From: Microbispora sp. H13382
Lineage (GTDB): Bacteria > Actinomycetota > Actinomycetes > Streptosporangiales > Streptosporangiaceae
Direction of reading: 5' to 3'
NCBI RefSeq assembly: GCF_014161445.1
Contig: NZ_JABBXA010000025.1
Coordinates: 58,889 to 122,888, forward strand
Length of the DNA stretch: 64,000 nucleotides
The notes under the pieces were generated by a model, which searched no databases, was not told the origin of the DNA, and worked only from the letters and a program-made list of their open reading frames with translations. Numbering within the stretch: position 1 is the first letter of the stretch; the number at the start of each line of letters is the position of its first letter. Positions 34,521 to 43,513 of this stretch are shown piece after piece. Made by a program: the position numbers and the translations under genes.

Positions 34521-34589
34521 GAGGCGTCGGCTGCACCCCGCCGATCGCCTCACCCATCACGATCCGATCTCCGCGGACGGGGGTCGGGC

Positions 34590-34910
34590 GTCCGCTCCAG
34601 ACGACGAGCGCCTGCTGCACCTGCCGCCGTTCCCGCTCATCGCCGACCCCGATCAGCGTCGCTACCGCGACTGCGGCGTCGAGCCCTCACCATTGGCGCT
34701 TGCGCACCCCCGCTCCTGGCGGGCGGCGCCGCGCGTACTGCGGTCGACTCGGTCAACCCGGCCCGCCCGGGTACTGCCGGGCGCGCAGATACTCGGGCGG
34801 CCAGGCGACTTATTCATCGCGCCGGACGGGACCGTCCTGGCCGTCCACCGCGGTCGCCACGCCGACGACCAGTGGAGCGCGGAAGACCTCCTCGCCTCGC
34901 GGCCACGGTC
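34590..34910 (+). pseudogene. C-terminal fragment of a peroxiredoxin-like (AhpC/TSA) protein
   Basis: The plus frame encodes LPPFPLIADPDQRRYRDCGVEP, a degraded middle, and DLFIAPDGTVLAVHRGRHADDQW followed by EDLLA, matching the C-terminal half of AhpC/TSA_2 peroxiredoxin-like proteins. The N-terminal half with the peroxidatic cysteine is missing and the normal stop is lost. It runs into the TspO-like gene. Confidence 0.5.
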
Positions 34911-35363
34911 ACCGCCGCCATCACACTCTTCGCCGCCGTCGTCGGCAACCTGCTCATCCCCGCGTCGGCGTTGGCCTGGTTCCGCGGTCTGCCCTGGCCG
35001 CGCTGGCTGGTGCCGTACCGGGTCTTCATCGCCGTCGGCCTCACCTACTACGCGCTCATCGCGACCGTCCTGTACCGAGCCCTGGACCGCCAGGATCTGC
35101 CCGCGATCATCTGGGCCATCGTGGTCATCGTCGCCAACGAGACGTGGAACGCCGTCTTCTTCGGCCTGCGCAGCACCTTGGCCGGCTTCACCGGCATGCT
35201 GGCCTTCACCGCCCCGCTGTCCGCCCTGATCGTCGCAGCACGAGACGACTTCGTATCCCTGGCACTGCTTCTCGTCTACGCTCTGTGGGTCGTCTACGAC
35301 ATCGCGTGGACCGCCGCGCTCTGGCGAACGTCACGCACGGCATGGCGACGTTTCGAGCAGTGA
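34872..35363 (+). CDS. TspO/MBR-like tryptophan-rich membrane protein
   Basis: A 163-residue protein with five hydrophobic helices. WPRWLVPYRVFIAVGLTYYAL, the NETWNAVFF helix and the ALWVVYDIAWTAALW helix resemble TspO/MBR-type proteins, though the match is not strict. GTG start, overlapping the peroxiredoxin remnant, so the native start may be different. Members bind porphyrins or other hydrophobic ligands. Confidence 0.6.
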   Translation: MERGRPPRLAATVTAAITLFAAVVGNLLIPASALAWFRGLPWPRWLVPYRVFIAVGLTYYALIATVLYRALDRQDLPAIIWAIVVIVANETWNAVFFGLRSTLAGFTGMLAFTAPLSALIVAARDDFVSLALLLVYALWVVYDIAWTAALWRTSRTAWRRFEQ

Positions 35364-35408
35364 TGCGAACTGAGCGATCTCCCGCGGGCTTCTGGCACCG
35401 GCCCTGCA

Positions 35409-35685
35409 TCAGGCGTCCCGCCTGTTCGAGTACAGGCCGGCCTGGCGGTAGACGGCGGTGAGGTAGCGCAGCATTCCGGCCGCGTCGGGTCGGGCTGCAG
35501 GACGCGGTAGGTGACCGCGCTAGCCACCATGTCGATCAGCACGTCCGGGTCGGCGTCGGCGGCTACCGTGCCGTCCTGCTGGGCGCGCCGGAGCATCGCG
35601 GCGGCCAACTGGCGGCGGGGCAGGATGTAGTGCCGCCAGTAGATCTCCACCAGGTGCGGGTGGCTCGCGACGCAGCACCTCTATT
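35409..35685 (-). pseudogene. TetR C-terminal domain fragment A, frameshifted
   Basis: Leftward reading gives HLVEIYWRHYILPRRQLAAA, ADPDVLIDMVASAVTYRVLQ and, after a one-base shift near 35490, AGMLRYLTAVYRQAGLYSN and a stop at 35409. This is the ligand domain of a TetR regulator. The DNA-binding half is missing. Confidence 0.5.
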
Positions 35686-35765
35686 GATCTTGCTTGGGGA
35701 AAGGGTCGTTGGACGAACCGGCCACTACAGCGAGCAGTGGCTCGCGAAGACCAGCCGGGCGGTTC

Positions 35766-36016
35766 TCAGAAGAGCGGCCAGTTGCGTAGGGCGACGTCGG
35801 CCATCTTCTGGAGTTCATCGCGGCCGACGCCGCTCGCGGCTTGCACGGCGATGCCGATCGCCAGAGTGGTGACGTAGCGGGCCAGGAGCCCCGGATCGCT
35901 TTCCGGAGGCAGGTCGCCGCCGTCGACGGCTTACTGGAACCGCTCTCGGACGCAGGAGTAGGAATTGTTGCGCCAGGCGACGAGCGTCGCGGACTCCAGC
36001 GGCCGTTCTCATGCCA
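35766..36016 (-). pseudogene. TetR C-terminal domain fragment B, with an in-frame stop
   Basis: The frame LESATLVAWRNNSYSCVRERF is cut by TAA at 35931-35933 and continues AVDGGDLPPESDPGLLARYV and then TLAIGIAVQAASGVGRDELQ to a TGA at 35766. It is a second, unrelated TetR ligand-domain fragment. It lies next to fragment A, pointing to stacked deletions. Confidence 0.5.
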
Positions 36017-36052
36017 CCTCAACCGCGAAGATCGCGAAGTGTCACTGGAGTA

Positions 36053-36415
36053 CTAGACCGCGTAGACGGGGGCGAGATCGACGAATATGCGGTAATCCGA
36101 GATCAGGCCGTCGTCGCGGGTGCGCCAGATCGATACGGCTACGGCGCTCGCATCCTTGCCATCGAGCCTCCGGTAGGTCACCTCGGTCTCGGCGATGATG
36201 TCGGCATCCACCCGCCAGTTCCGGACGACCCGGTGCTGCAGGCCGCCGATGGTGGAGTAGAAGTCCCGGAGTCCGGCGACGATGGCCCCACGTCCCGCAA
36301 GCGGCTCGGCATTGCCGAACACCAGCATGGCATCCTCGGCCAGCAGTCGCCCAAACTCGTCAGGATCGAACGAATCGACTGATCGGAAAACGCGTTCCAC
36401 CGCATCGTCGGACAT
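36053..36415 (-). CDS. SnoaL-like / NTF2-fold protein
   Basis: A 120-residue protein of the SnoaL-like fold: N-terminal helices (VERVFRSVDSFDPDEFGRLL), then LVFGNAEPLAGRGAIVAGLR and a beta sheet ending in DYRIFVDLAPVYA. Length and motifs are intact. Members are small isomerases, cyclases or hydrolases, or have no known activity. It is an intact gene within a decayed stretch. Confidence 0.75.
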   Translation of the reverse strand: MSDDAVERVFRSVDSFDPDEFGRLLAEDAMLVFGNAEPLAGRGAIVAGLRDFYSTIGGLQHRVVRNWRVDADIIAETEVTYRRLDGKDASAVAVSIWRTRDDGLISDYRIFVDLAPVYAV

Positions 36416-36776
36416 GCCGGTCCCTTCTCACACAGACGGGATCACTGATGGGGACGATACGGGGCGAAGGATGGCCTACAACTAGCGCAAGGGTGGGGAT
36501 TTCGTCGCCGCGTCCGGGCAGGAGATCTGTCTCAGGTCGTGCTCACCCCGGAGGGCAGGCGCGGCCTCACCCTGCTGTTCTGGTCGCGCGTGCTCCCGTA
36601 CAACGAGGTCATGCTCAACATGGAGAGCAGGCTCACCCTCGGCGGAAGCCGACCCCGTGCGATTCAGGTGCGGTCGATTCCTTTTTGTGGTGGCCGGGGT
36701 CTACATGGTGGGAGGCGCGACCCGCGCGGCGGGCCGGTCTCTCTCATGTACGGCGAGAAAGAAAGGCTGATCGCCA
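36416..36776. other. Region with a possible MarR-type remnant
   Basis: A plus-frame stretch near 36535-36640 (VVLTPEGRRGLTLLFWSRVL) resembles the end of a MarR wing followed by a helix, but no complete gene is present. The promoter for the MDR fragment at 36777 would lie here. Confidence 0.3.
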
Positions 36777-37163
36777 ATGAGCATTCCCACGACCATGCGC
36801 GCGCTGCAGCAGACTTCCCTCAACGGCCCACAGGACATACGCCTGATCACCAACGCGCCGGTGCCGAGCCCCGGCCAGGGCGAGGTCCTGATCCACGTCA
36901 CCGCCGCCGGGGTCAACTTCGCCGACATCTCCAAGGCCCACGGCACGTTCCTGGAGGGCCCGCAGCCACCGTACCTGGCGGGTTTCGAGGCCGCCGGCGA
37001 GGTCGTCGCGGTGGGAGAGTCAGTGACCGGCCCGCGACCGGGGGCCCGCGTCGTCGGCGTCGGAACCGGCGCTTTCGCCGAGTACATGGTGCTGCCCACG
37101 GCCGCGGCGATGTCAGTGCCTCCCGGCTGGACGGAGCAGCGAGTCACGGGAGGCGTGCCCTGA
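36777..37163 (+). pseudogene. MDR-family quinone oxidoreductase, N-terminal fragment
   Basis: The ATG at 36777 opens a normal GroES-like N-terminus (GEVLIHVTAAGVNFADISKA, then YLAGFEAAGEVVAVGESV and ARVVGVGTGAFAEYMVLP). The family needs about 320 residues; here the Rossmann domain is absent and the frame ends after 128 residues. Sense is lost near 37130, just before the end of the permease gene at 37144, so a deletion joined the two. Confidence 0.6.
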
Positions 37164-38415
37164 TCGCGCGCCGCGCCCCGTAGGCGGCGGCGCCGGCGGC
37201 GAGCACCGCGGTCCCGGCGATGACCGAGGAGGCCGGCAGGGCGAAGGCGAAGGTCAGGCATCCGGCCAGGCCGAGGGCGGGTACGACCCGTGGCGGGCGG
37301 CCTTCGGCCGGGGTGAGGGTCCAGGCGCTGGCGTTGGCGATGGCGTAGTAGACCAGCACGCCGAAGGAGGAGAACCCGATCGCGCCGCGCAGGTCCGCGG
37401 TGGCCGCCAGGACCGCCACGACCGCGCCGATGACCAGTTCGGCGCGGTGGGGTACGGCGAAGCGGGGGTGGACGGCGGCGAGGGCGTGCGGCAGGTGCCG
37501 GTCCCGGGCCATGGCCAGCGTGGTGCGGGAGACGCCCAGGATCAGCGCCAGCAGCGAGCCGAGCGCGGCCAGCGCGGCGCCCGCGCGCACCAGCGGCGCC
37601 AGGCCTGGCTGGCCGGCGGCGCGGACGGCGTCGGCCAGCGGGGCGGTGGTCTGGGCGAGCCCGGCGGCGCCCAGCACGGCCAGTGCGGCGACCGCTACCG
37701 CCGCGTACACGACCAGGGTGAGGCCGAGCGCGAGCGGAATCGCCCGGGGAATGGTGCGGGCCGGGTCGCGCACCTCCTCACCCAGGGTGGCGATGCGGGC
37801 GTATCCGGCGAAGGCGAAAAACAGCAGGCCCGCCGCCTGCAGCACCCCGGCGGCGGTGGCGCCGGAGGTCACCTCCAGCCGCACCACCTGCGCCTCGCCG
37901 GAGGTCAGGCAGGCGGCGACCACCGCGGCCAGCACGGCCACCACCACGGCGACGATCCCCCTGGTCACCCAGACCGTCTTGTGCATGCCGGTGTAGTTGA
38001 CCACGGTCAGCGCCACCACGGCCGCCACCGCCACCGTGTGCGCCTGCTCCGGCCACACGTACGCGCCGACCGTCAGCGCCATCGCCGCGCACGACGCGGT
38101 CTTGCCGACCACGAACCCCCACCCGGCCAGGTAGCCCCAGAAATCCCCCAGACGCTCCCGCCCATAAACGTAGGTGCCGCCGGAGGCGGGATAGCGCGCG
38201 GCCAGTCGGGCCGAGGATGTCGCGTTGCAGTAGGCGACGACCGCGGCCGCGGCCAGCCCGAGCAGCAGCCCCGAGCCGGCCGCCCGCGCCGCCGGGGCGA
38301 AGGCGGCGAAGACACCGGCCCCGATCATCGACCCCAGCCCGATGACCACCGCGTCGGCCAGGCCCAGCCGGCGTTCCAGCCGCCCGGACCCGGTACGGGT
38401 CGGTATGCCCGCCAT
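37144..38415 (-). CDS. APC-family amino acid/amine permease
   Basis: A 423-residue transporter with about 12 helices. The ATG at 38415 is preceded by CAGGAGAGG; longer starts have no support. VVIGLGSMIGAGVFAAFAP in helix 1 and GFSSFGVLVYYAIANASA late in the protein are APC landmarks. Its promoter carries the CCGATATCGG palindrome also found upstream of the PadR gene at 39894, so it may belong to that PadR regulon. Substrate unknown. Confidence 0.85.
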   Translation of the reverse strand: MAGIPTRTGSGRLERRLGLADAVVIGLGSMIGAGVFAAFAPAARAAGSGLLLGLAAAAVVAYCNATSSARLAARYPASGGTYVYGRERLGDFWGYLAGWGFVVGKTASCAAMALTVGAYVWPEQAHTVAVAAVVALTVVNYTGMHKTVWVTRGIVAVVVAVLAAVVAACLTSGEAQVVRLEVTSGATAAGVLQAAGLLFFAFAGYARIATLGEEVRDPARTIPRAIPLALGLTLVVYAAVAVAALAVLGAAGLAQTTAPLADAVRAAGQPGLAPLVRAGAALAALGSLLALILGVSRTTLAMARDRHLPHALAAVHPRFAVPHRAELVIGAVVAVLAATADLRGAIGFSSFGVLVYYAIANASAWTLTPAEGRPPRVVPALGLAGCLTFAFALPASSVIAGTAVLAAGAAAYGARRAIRARLP

Positions 38416-38438
38416 GACGACCTCTCCTGAAACGAAAC

Positions 38439-38448
38439 CCGATATCGG
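38439..38448. promoter_or_regulatory. CCGATATCGG palindrome upstream of the APC permease
   Basis: A 10-bp perfect palindrome flanked on the left by GAAAC, 24 bases upstream of the permease start. The same core with the same GAAA flank (reverse orientation) occurs at 39832-39841 ahead of a PadR gene. A shared operator is likely. Confidence 0.5.
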
Positions 38449-38632
38449 ACCACGATACTTTGCCCTGCTGGGCCCGGATCCGCCAGGTCCTGACGGGGCG
38501 GCAGGCGACACCCCGGTAGCCGGGCGAAGCGTTTACTCGATCGGCGGCGTGCGGGCCGCCCATGCGGGGGACTGTCCCGACCGCACGCCGTGCGCGTGGA
38601 CAAACGTCAGGACCGGGCGAAACGGAGATGTC

Positions 38633-39379
38633 GTGGAAGATCGCAACTCACCGGCGGTGCGCCGCCGTGACCTGCTGGGCCTGTCCACCGCGGCCCTGGT
38701 GGGCGCGGTGAGCCTGACTGCCTACCGCGACCTGCCCGGCGCCCCGGCGCTTGCGGCGACACCCGGCCCGCACGCGGCACCATCTGAGCAGGAGGCGGAG
38801 GTGACCCCGCCGGAAGACCTCATGCGCGAGCACGGCGTGCTGAAGCGGATCCTGCTGGTCTACCGGGAGGGCATCCGCCGGGTCGAGGGCGGCGAGAGCG
38901 CACCCGCCCAGCCGCTGAACGCCGCCGCCCACATCATCCGCGGCTTCATCGAGGACTACCACGAGCACCTGGAAGAGCAGTACGTCTTCCCCCGCCTGCG
39001 CGAGGCCGGCAAGCTCACCGACACCGTCTCGGTCCTCCAGCTGCAACACCGCCGAGGCCGCGCGCTGACCGCCCGCATCCTGGCCGCCACCGGGCGCTCC
39101 GGCGCCTCCGCCGCCCACGCCCGCCGGACCCTGGTCGCCGACATGGCCGCGTTCATCCGCATGTACGAACCCCACGAAGCCCGCGAGGACACCGTCGTGT
39201 TCCCCGCCTTCCGCGAGGTCGTGCCCGCCAAGGAGTTCCTCGAGCTGGCCGAACGTTTCGAAGACGAAGAGCACCGCCGCTTCGGCCGGCGCGGCTTCGA
39301 AGGCATCGTCGACCAGGTCGCGGACATCGAAAAGGCCCTGGGCATCTACGACCTGTCCCAGTTCACGCCCACCAGGTGA
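38633..39379 (+). CDS. Hemerythrin-like (HHE) protein with a Tat-type leader
   Basis: A 248-residue protein. The GTG at 38633 has GGAGA upstream. The leader carries twin arginines in VRRRDLLGLSTAALVG and a hydrophobic run, suggesting export by Tat. Two HHE segments follow: EHGVLKRILLVYREG with FIEDYHEHLEEQYVFPRL, and the QLQHRRGRALTARIL helix with EPHEAREDTVVFPAF. The His/Glu pattern suits a di-iron centre. The normal role of the family is O2, NO or iron handling. Confidence 0.82.
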   Translation: MEDRNSPAVRRRDLLGLSTAALVGAVSLTAYRDLPGAPALAATPGPHAAPSEQEAEVTPPEDLMREHGVLKRILLVYREGIRRVEGGESAPAQPLNAAAHIIRGFIEDYHEHLEEQYVFPRLREAGKLTDTVSVLQLQHRRGRALTARILAATGRSGASAAHARRTLVADMAAFIRMYEPHEAREDTVVFPAFREVVPAKEFLELAERFEDEEHRRFGRRGFEGIVDQVADIEKALGIYDLSQFTPTR

Positions 39380-39439
39380 CCGCCCGGACCGTACCCGGGT
39401 CCGTGCAGCCCACCCGCCCCCAGGACTCATCCAGGATTC

Positions 39440-39705
39440 AGCCCGCGCCTGCGGATCGCCGGGCAGGAGCTCGGCGAGCAGGCGCAACACGCGCCGGTCC
39501 AGTTCATCGCGGCTTGCGCGGACTGTCTCGAAGGGCTGGTCGCGCAGGTCGGGGACGTCCCAGTGCAGCCGACGCTGCCGATCGGCCATGACGCTCACAC
39601 CCGCGCCCTGGGGCAGGTCGATCTGACCGAGCACGACGATCACACCCGCTGCCCGCAGCGCGTTATCGGTCAGCGGCCTGGCTGCGTCCCATGCCTCATC
39701 TCCGC
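39440..39705 (-). pseudogene. Fragment of an ArsC-like low-molecular-weight phosphatase
   Basis: A leftward frame reads ARPLTDNALRAAGVIVVLGQ, then HWDVPDLRDQPFETVRASRD and LDRRVLRLLAELLPGD. This aligns with the C-terminal half of actinobacterial ArsC (compare ITMGCGDACPILPGKRYEDW and the end of the ArsC at 43889). The active-site CX5R half is absent and no stop follows in frame. It is a decayed second ArsC-type gene. Confidence 0.45.
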
Positions 39706-39831
39706 TCGCCGTCTACGGCCGGTCGCCCTGCGCATCGCCTGACGATATACGGCCCGGCATCCCTCTTGCCCTGCTCGATCGAGGCAACCGGGGCCGCCGC
39801 CCGCGGTACCGGCAGGCGGTAACATCGAATG

Positions 39832-39841
39832 CCGATATCGG
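39832..39841. promoter_or_regulatory. CCGATATCGG palindrome upstream of PadR
   Basis: Identical 10-bp core to 38439-38448, 53 bases upstream of the PadR start and flanked by TTTC on the right. The outer bases CATCGAAT / ATCCGATG add a longer imperfect dyad. Probable autoregulatory operator. Confidence 0.5.
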
Positions 39842-39893
39842 TTTCAGCACATCCGATGCCGCTCATGCGGCACGGGAACCCGGGGGTGAGAAG

Positions 39894-40196
39894 GTGCGGG
39901 AATTCCTCCGCGGTGCGGTGCGGCTGCACATCCTGCACCACGCCGCCGAGCAGGAGATCCACGGCGCGTGGATGACCGAGGAGCTCAAGCGGCACGGATA
40001 CGCCATCAGCCCCGGCACGCTGTACCCGACCCTGCACCGTCTGGAAGCCGAAGGCCTGCTGGTATCCGAGCAGCGCACCGTCGCCGGACGCGTGCGCCGT
40101 GTGTACCGGGCCACCGACGCCGGCCGCCAGGCGCTGGCCGAAGACCGCGCCGCCCTCGCCGAGCTCGCCCGCGAAGTCCTGCCCGGCCAGCAGTAG
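39894..40196 (+). CDS. PadR family transcriptional regulator
   Basis: A 100-residue PadR protein: RGAVRLHILHHAAEQEIHGA, the SPGTLYPTLHRLEAEGLLV recognition block, and a wing GRVRRVYRATDAGRQAL. GTG start. It is short, without the C-terminal dimerisation extension (subfamily 2-like). Its likely operator is at 39832, and the same sequence at the APC permease promoter suggests that permease is a target. Confidence 0.85.
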   Translation: MREFLRGAVRLHILHHAAEQEIHGAWMTEELKRHGYAISPGTLYPTLHRLEAEGLLVSEQRTVAGRVRRVYRATDAGRQALAEDRAALAELAREVLPGQQ

Positions 40197-40558
40197 CCAC
40201 TCCGGGCACGCCTCGGTCGCCTCCCTGGCCCGCTACGCACGCGTCTCGCCCGAGGCGCTGGCGGGCTCGCATGACGGCCGCGATCCGGCCGCGCGCCGTC
40301 GACTCTGATGCGGCCGGCTCGGCATGCGGGCGGCCGATCCAGCGCGGGATGCCTCACCTTGGAAGGGCGAGTCGGCAGGGCGCCTGGCGGTCACCGAGGA
40401 TCATGCTTGTGCTGGCGCGCTCATGCCGGCTGGGTGTTGGGGTGAAGCATCTCGTATTCGATCGGGTCGCGCTGATGACCTACCGCGCCTGCGCGGCGGT
40501 CCTGCGCCTGCCGCGCTCTGCTCCTCCTGCCGGAGGCCGGACCGCGCCACCGGTGACG
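40197..40558. other. Intergenic region, no supported gene
   Basis: About 360 bases between the PadR stop and the ArsM-ArsN stop (convergent). Short open frames exist on both strands, none with recognisable motifs. Confidence 0.4.
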
Positions 40559-41773
40559 TCAGATGGCGGGGCTGCGGCGTTCGATCATGAGGACGTCGCG
40601 CCAGACGCCGTGATGGCGGCCGATGCGTTCGCGGGTGCCGAGGACGCGGAAGCCGGCCGCCTGGTGCAGGGCCAGGCTGGCCGTGTTCTCGGGGAACACG
40701 CCGGATTGGATGGTCCAGATGCCGGCGTCCTCGCTGGCGGTGACGAAGGCGTTCAGAAGGGCACGGCCCAGGCCCCGGGAGCCGTAATCGGGGTGGACGT
40801 AGATGCTGTGCTCGACGACGCCGGCGTAGACGGGACGGGCGGAGACGCGGGAGGCGGCCACCCAGGCGAGCACCCGGTCCGTACGAGTGTCGGCGACGAC
40901 GTAGCGCAGATGGCCGAGGCGGGCCGAACTGAACGTCTCCCACGCCGGAGCGGTGGTCTCGAAGCTCGCGTGGCCGGTGTCGAGGCCGAGCTGGTAGACC
41001 TCCAGGACCTGGGCGGCGTCCGCGTCCCGCATGGGACGGATCTCGAAGCCGGGAGCGACGGGAGGCTTGGCGGCCTTGACGATGGCCGAATGTACGCCGT
41101 CGCCGTGGTCGGCGGTGGGGGTGATGGTGATGCCGGTGAAGCCGGCGTCCAGGAGCAGGGTGCGATACTCGCCGACGGTCAGGGAACCGGCCGTGCAGCC
41201 GATGCGGGTCTCGGTGCGGCGGCGCCGGCCCTGATCCGTGATGCCGTCCTCGGTGACGACGTCGCTGACACCGAACCGGCCGCCGGGACGCAGGACGCGG
41301 AACGCCTCCGCCAGGGTGGCGGCCTTGTCGTCGGACAGGTTGATGACGCAGTTGGAGATGACCACGTCGACCGTACGGCCGGGCAGGGGGACGTGCTCGA
41401 TGGCGCCGTGCAGGAACTCGGTGTTGGTCACACCGGCCTGTGCGGCGTTGTCGCGGGCGAGGCTCAGCATGTCGGGGCTGGCGTCGAGGCCGTAGACCTT
41501 GCCGGTGGGGCCGACGCGGCGGGCGGACAGCAGGACGTCGATCCCGCCGCCGGAGCCGAGGTCGAGCACGACGTCGCCCTCGTGGAGGTCGGCCACGGCG
41601 ACGGGGTCGCCGCAGCCCAGGCTGGCGCGCAGGGCACCGTCGGGCAGGGCGGCGGTGTCGTCGTAGCCGGCGGCGCCGACGCAGCCCTCGCCGAAGGACG
41701 CGTGGGCGGGCTGGCCGGTCATCGCGTTCCTGGCGAACCTGGAGTAACGGTCGACGATCTCCTCGTGAGCCAC
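40559..41773 (-). CDS. Fusion of arsenite methyltransferase (ArsM) and ArsN-type N-acetyltransferase
   Basis: A 404-residue fusion. The GTG at 41773 is preferred because AAGGAGG lies just upstream; a GTG 15 bases earlier overlaps that site. Residues about 1-245 are an ArsM SAM-dependent methyltransferase: LGCGDPVAVADLHEGDVVLD, the DLGSGGGIDVLLSA SAM loop, NCVINLS and a third cysteine in RIGCTAGSL. Residues about 250-404 are a GNAT domain of the phosphinothricin/arsinothricin acetyltransferase kind: FEIRPMRDADAAQVLEVYQ, SIYVHPDYGSRGLGRALL and GFRVLGTRERIGRHHGVWRD. Predicted roles are methylation of As(III) and acetylation of an amine-bearing arsenical such as arsinothricin; this is from family knowledge. 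Confidence 0.85.
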   Translation of the reverse strand: MAHEEIVDRYSRFARNAMTGQPAHASFGEGCVGAAGYDDTAALPDGALRASLGCGDPVAVADLHEGDVVLDLGSGGGIDVLLSARRVGPTGKVYGLDASPDMLSLARDNAAQAGVTNTEFLHGAIEHVPLPGRTVDVVISNCVINLSDDKAATLAEAFRVLRPGGRFGVSDVVTEDGITDQGRRRRTETRIGCTAGSLTVGEYRTLLLDAGFTGITITPTADHGDGVHSAIVKAAKPPVAPGFEIRPMRDADAAQVLEVYQLGLDTGHASFETTAPAWETFSSARLGHLRYVVADTRTDRVLAWVAASRVSARPVYAGVVEHSIYVHPDYGSRGLGRALLNAFVTASEDAGIWTIQSGVFPENTASLALHQAAGFRVLGTRERIGRHHGVWRDVLMIERRSPAI

Positions 41774-41836
41774 GGCGGCCTCCTTCACGCGCGGACGGGT
41801 GCGACGGCGAGCCCAGGTCGCCCCCGCGACTTCACC

Positions 41837-42925
41837 TCATCCTGCCGCGGCGGGGATCCGGTACGTGGGACGCGGGTAGCCGGGTTTGGACGACGGGACG
41901 CCGGCGCTCTGCACGGCCGATGTGCCGGTGGCGGCGGACACCGCCTTCACCGCCTCGACCACCGCGGCGTCGAGTTCGGCGGGCTCGCACGCGACGCGGG
42001 CGTTGAGCCGCGCCTGCGCCTCGGTGAGCGTCCTGCCCGCGACGGCGTCCACGGTCGGCTCGGCGCCGCCCGCGGTCACGCTCACCTTGCTCAGGTCACC
42101 GGCGGACTCGAGGCTGACCTTCACGTGGCCGATCATCCAGCCGTTGCCGGCGGTGGTCTCGGAGAGGTGCTCCAGCAGTGCACGGGCCCAGGTGTCCGGG
42201 TCGAACCCCTCCGCCGCCGTCACGTCCAGGCTGAGGTTCAGCCACGCCAGCGCGGCCTCGGCGTTGGCGTAGCGGTCGTAGTCGATGTCGAGGCCGCGCC
42301 CGGCGGGCTCCGCGCCCAGCCACAGGGACACCAGCCGGTCCAGCCCCTCGCCGGTTTTCGCCGAGTAGCCGGCCACGGTGGCCGTGGGGTACCGCTCGCG
42401 CAAATCCGCGATGACGGCGGCGGCCTCCGCCGCGTCGAGCAGGTCGATCTTGTTGAGCGCGATCACGTCGGCTTCCTGTAACTACTTGCCGAACAGGTAG
42501 GACATGTCCGACTCCGTGTCCTCCAGCGGCAACGACGTACGGAGCGCGTCAAGCCTTTCCGGTTCGACGACAACCAGGAGGGGGGCGGGCGCGAAACGTT
42601 CACCGTAGTGAGCACTGAGCGGCCGGATGACGGTGGCCTGCAGATCGGTGCAACTGCCCACCGCCTCGGCGAGCAGTGTGTCCACCTGGTGGCCGTCGAC
42701 CAGGCGCTGTGCGACGGTCAGCAGGTCTTCGAACCGGCAGCAGAAACATCCGCCCGTGACCTCGCCGGCCTCCGCGATCGCCGACTTCGCGAGCTGGGTG
42801 TCCACCAGTTCGGTGCCCTGGTCGTTGGTGATGACCGCGACCCTGCGGCCCTGCGACTGGAGATGTTTCGCGACCGCGACGAGAGTGGTGGTCTTGCCCG
42901 CCCCGAGAAAACCACTCAAGGTCAT
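41837..42925 (-). pseudogene. CobW/COG0523 GTPase interrupted by an amber codon
   Basis: From the ATG at 42925: Walker A SGFLGAGKTTTL, the metal motif GGCFCC, and the switch regions continue to SYLFGK. Then TAG at 42482-42484, after which the same frame resumes LQEADVIALNKIDLLDA (the NKxD guanine motif) and the C-terminal domain to a stop at 41837. One C-to-T change (CAG to TAG) explains it. A GTG at 42466 could restart translation. COG0523 proteins are metallochaperones for Zn, Co or Ni. It lies behind the ArsM-ArsN fusion in an arsenic region. Confidence 0.72.
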
Positions 42926-43039
42926 GAAGCGATCATCACCCGGAAAGTCGTGACGATCCGTACCGCGAAAAAGGAAAGAATCCAGGCTGCGGTCCCAGAC
43001 GGTGATGCGGCGCCGGTCGCGACCCTGGCAAGACAGGTC

Positions 43040-43513
43040 GAGCCGACCAAAGCGCAGCACGCCATCGGGATCGCTCACTGGGCGACAAGCGGCCTGGCGA
43101 GCTTCGCCCGGGGCCTCAACGACGCGCCCAAGATCGTTGCTATCGGCACCTTCGCGCTGGTGGGCGGGATGACCCCGACCGGCCTGCTGTTCCCCGTCAC
43201 CGCGGCCATGGCCATCGGAGGTGTTGTGGCGGGCTCTCGCATCGCCGACCGGCTCGCGTACTCCGTTGTCAAGATTCCTCATGTCGAAGGCTTCACCGCC
43301 AACCTCACGACCGCGAGCCTCGTCGGACTGGGCGCCATGTTGGGCTTGCCTATTTCGACCACGCAGGTGTCGGCAGGGGCCATCTCCGGCATCGCGGCCA
43401 ATGATCTCTCCAGGCTCAACAAGAAGACGGTCCGTGACCTTCTGATCGCATGGTTGTGCACACCGCCTGTCGCCGCCGCCGTAGCCGCAGGAACGTATCT
43501 ACTGCTCTCGTAG
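43040..43513 (+). pseudogene. PiT-family anion (phosphate/arsenate) permease, 5'-truncated
   Basis: From about 43040 the frame encodes HWATSGLASFARGLNDAPKI, the PiT signature, then further helices (FALVGGMTPTGLLFPVTAAM, TANLTTASLVGLGAMLGLPI, STTQVSAGAISG) to a stop at 43513. The usual N-terminal helices are absent; upstream sequence in this frame belongs to the antisense of the CobW gene. No start with a ribosome site is seen, so it is probably a remnant. It sits ahead of ArsC, a common arsenic-region partner. Confidence 0.6.
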
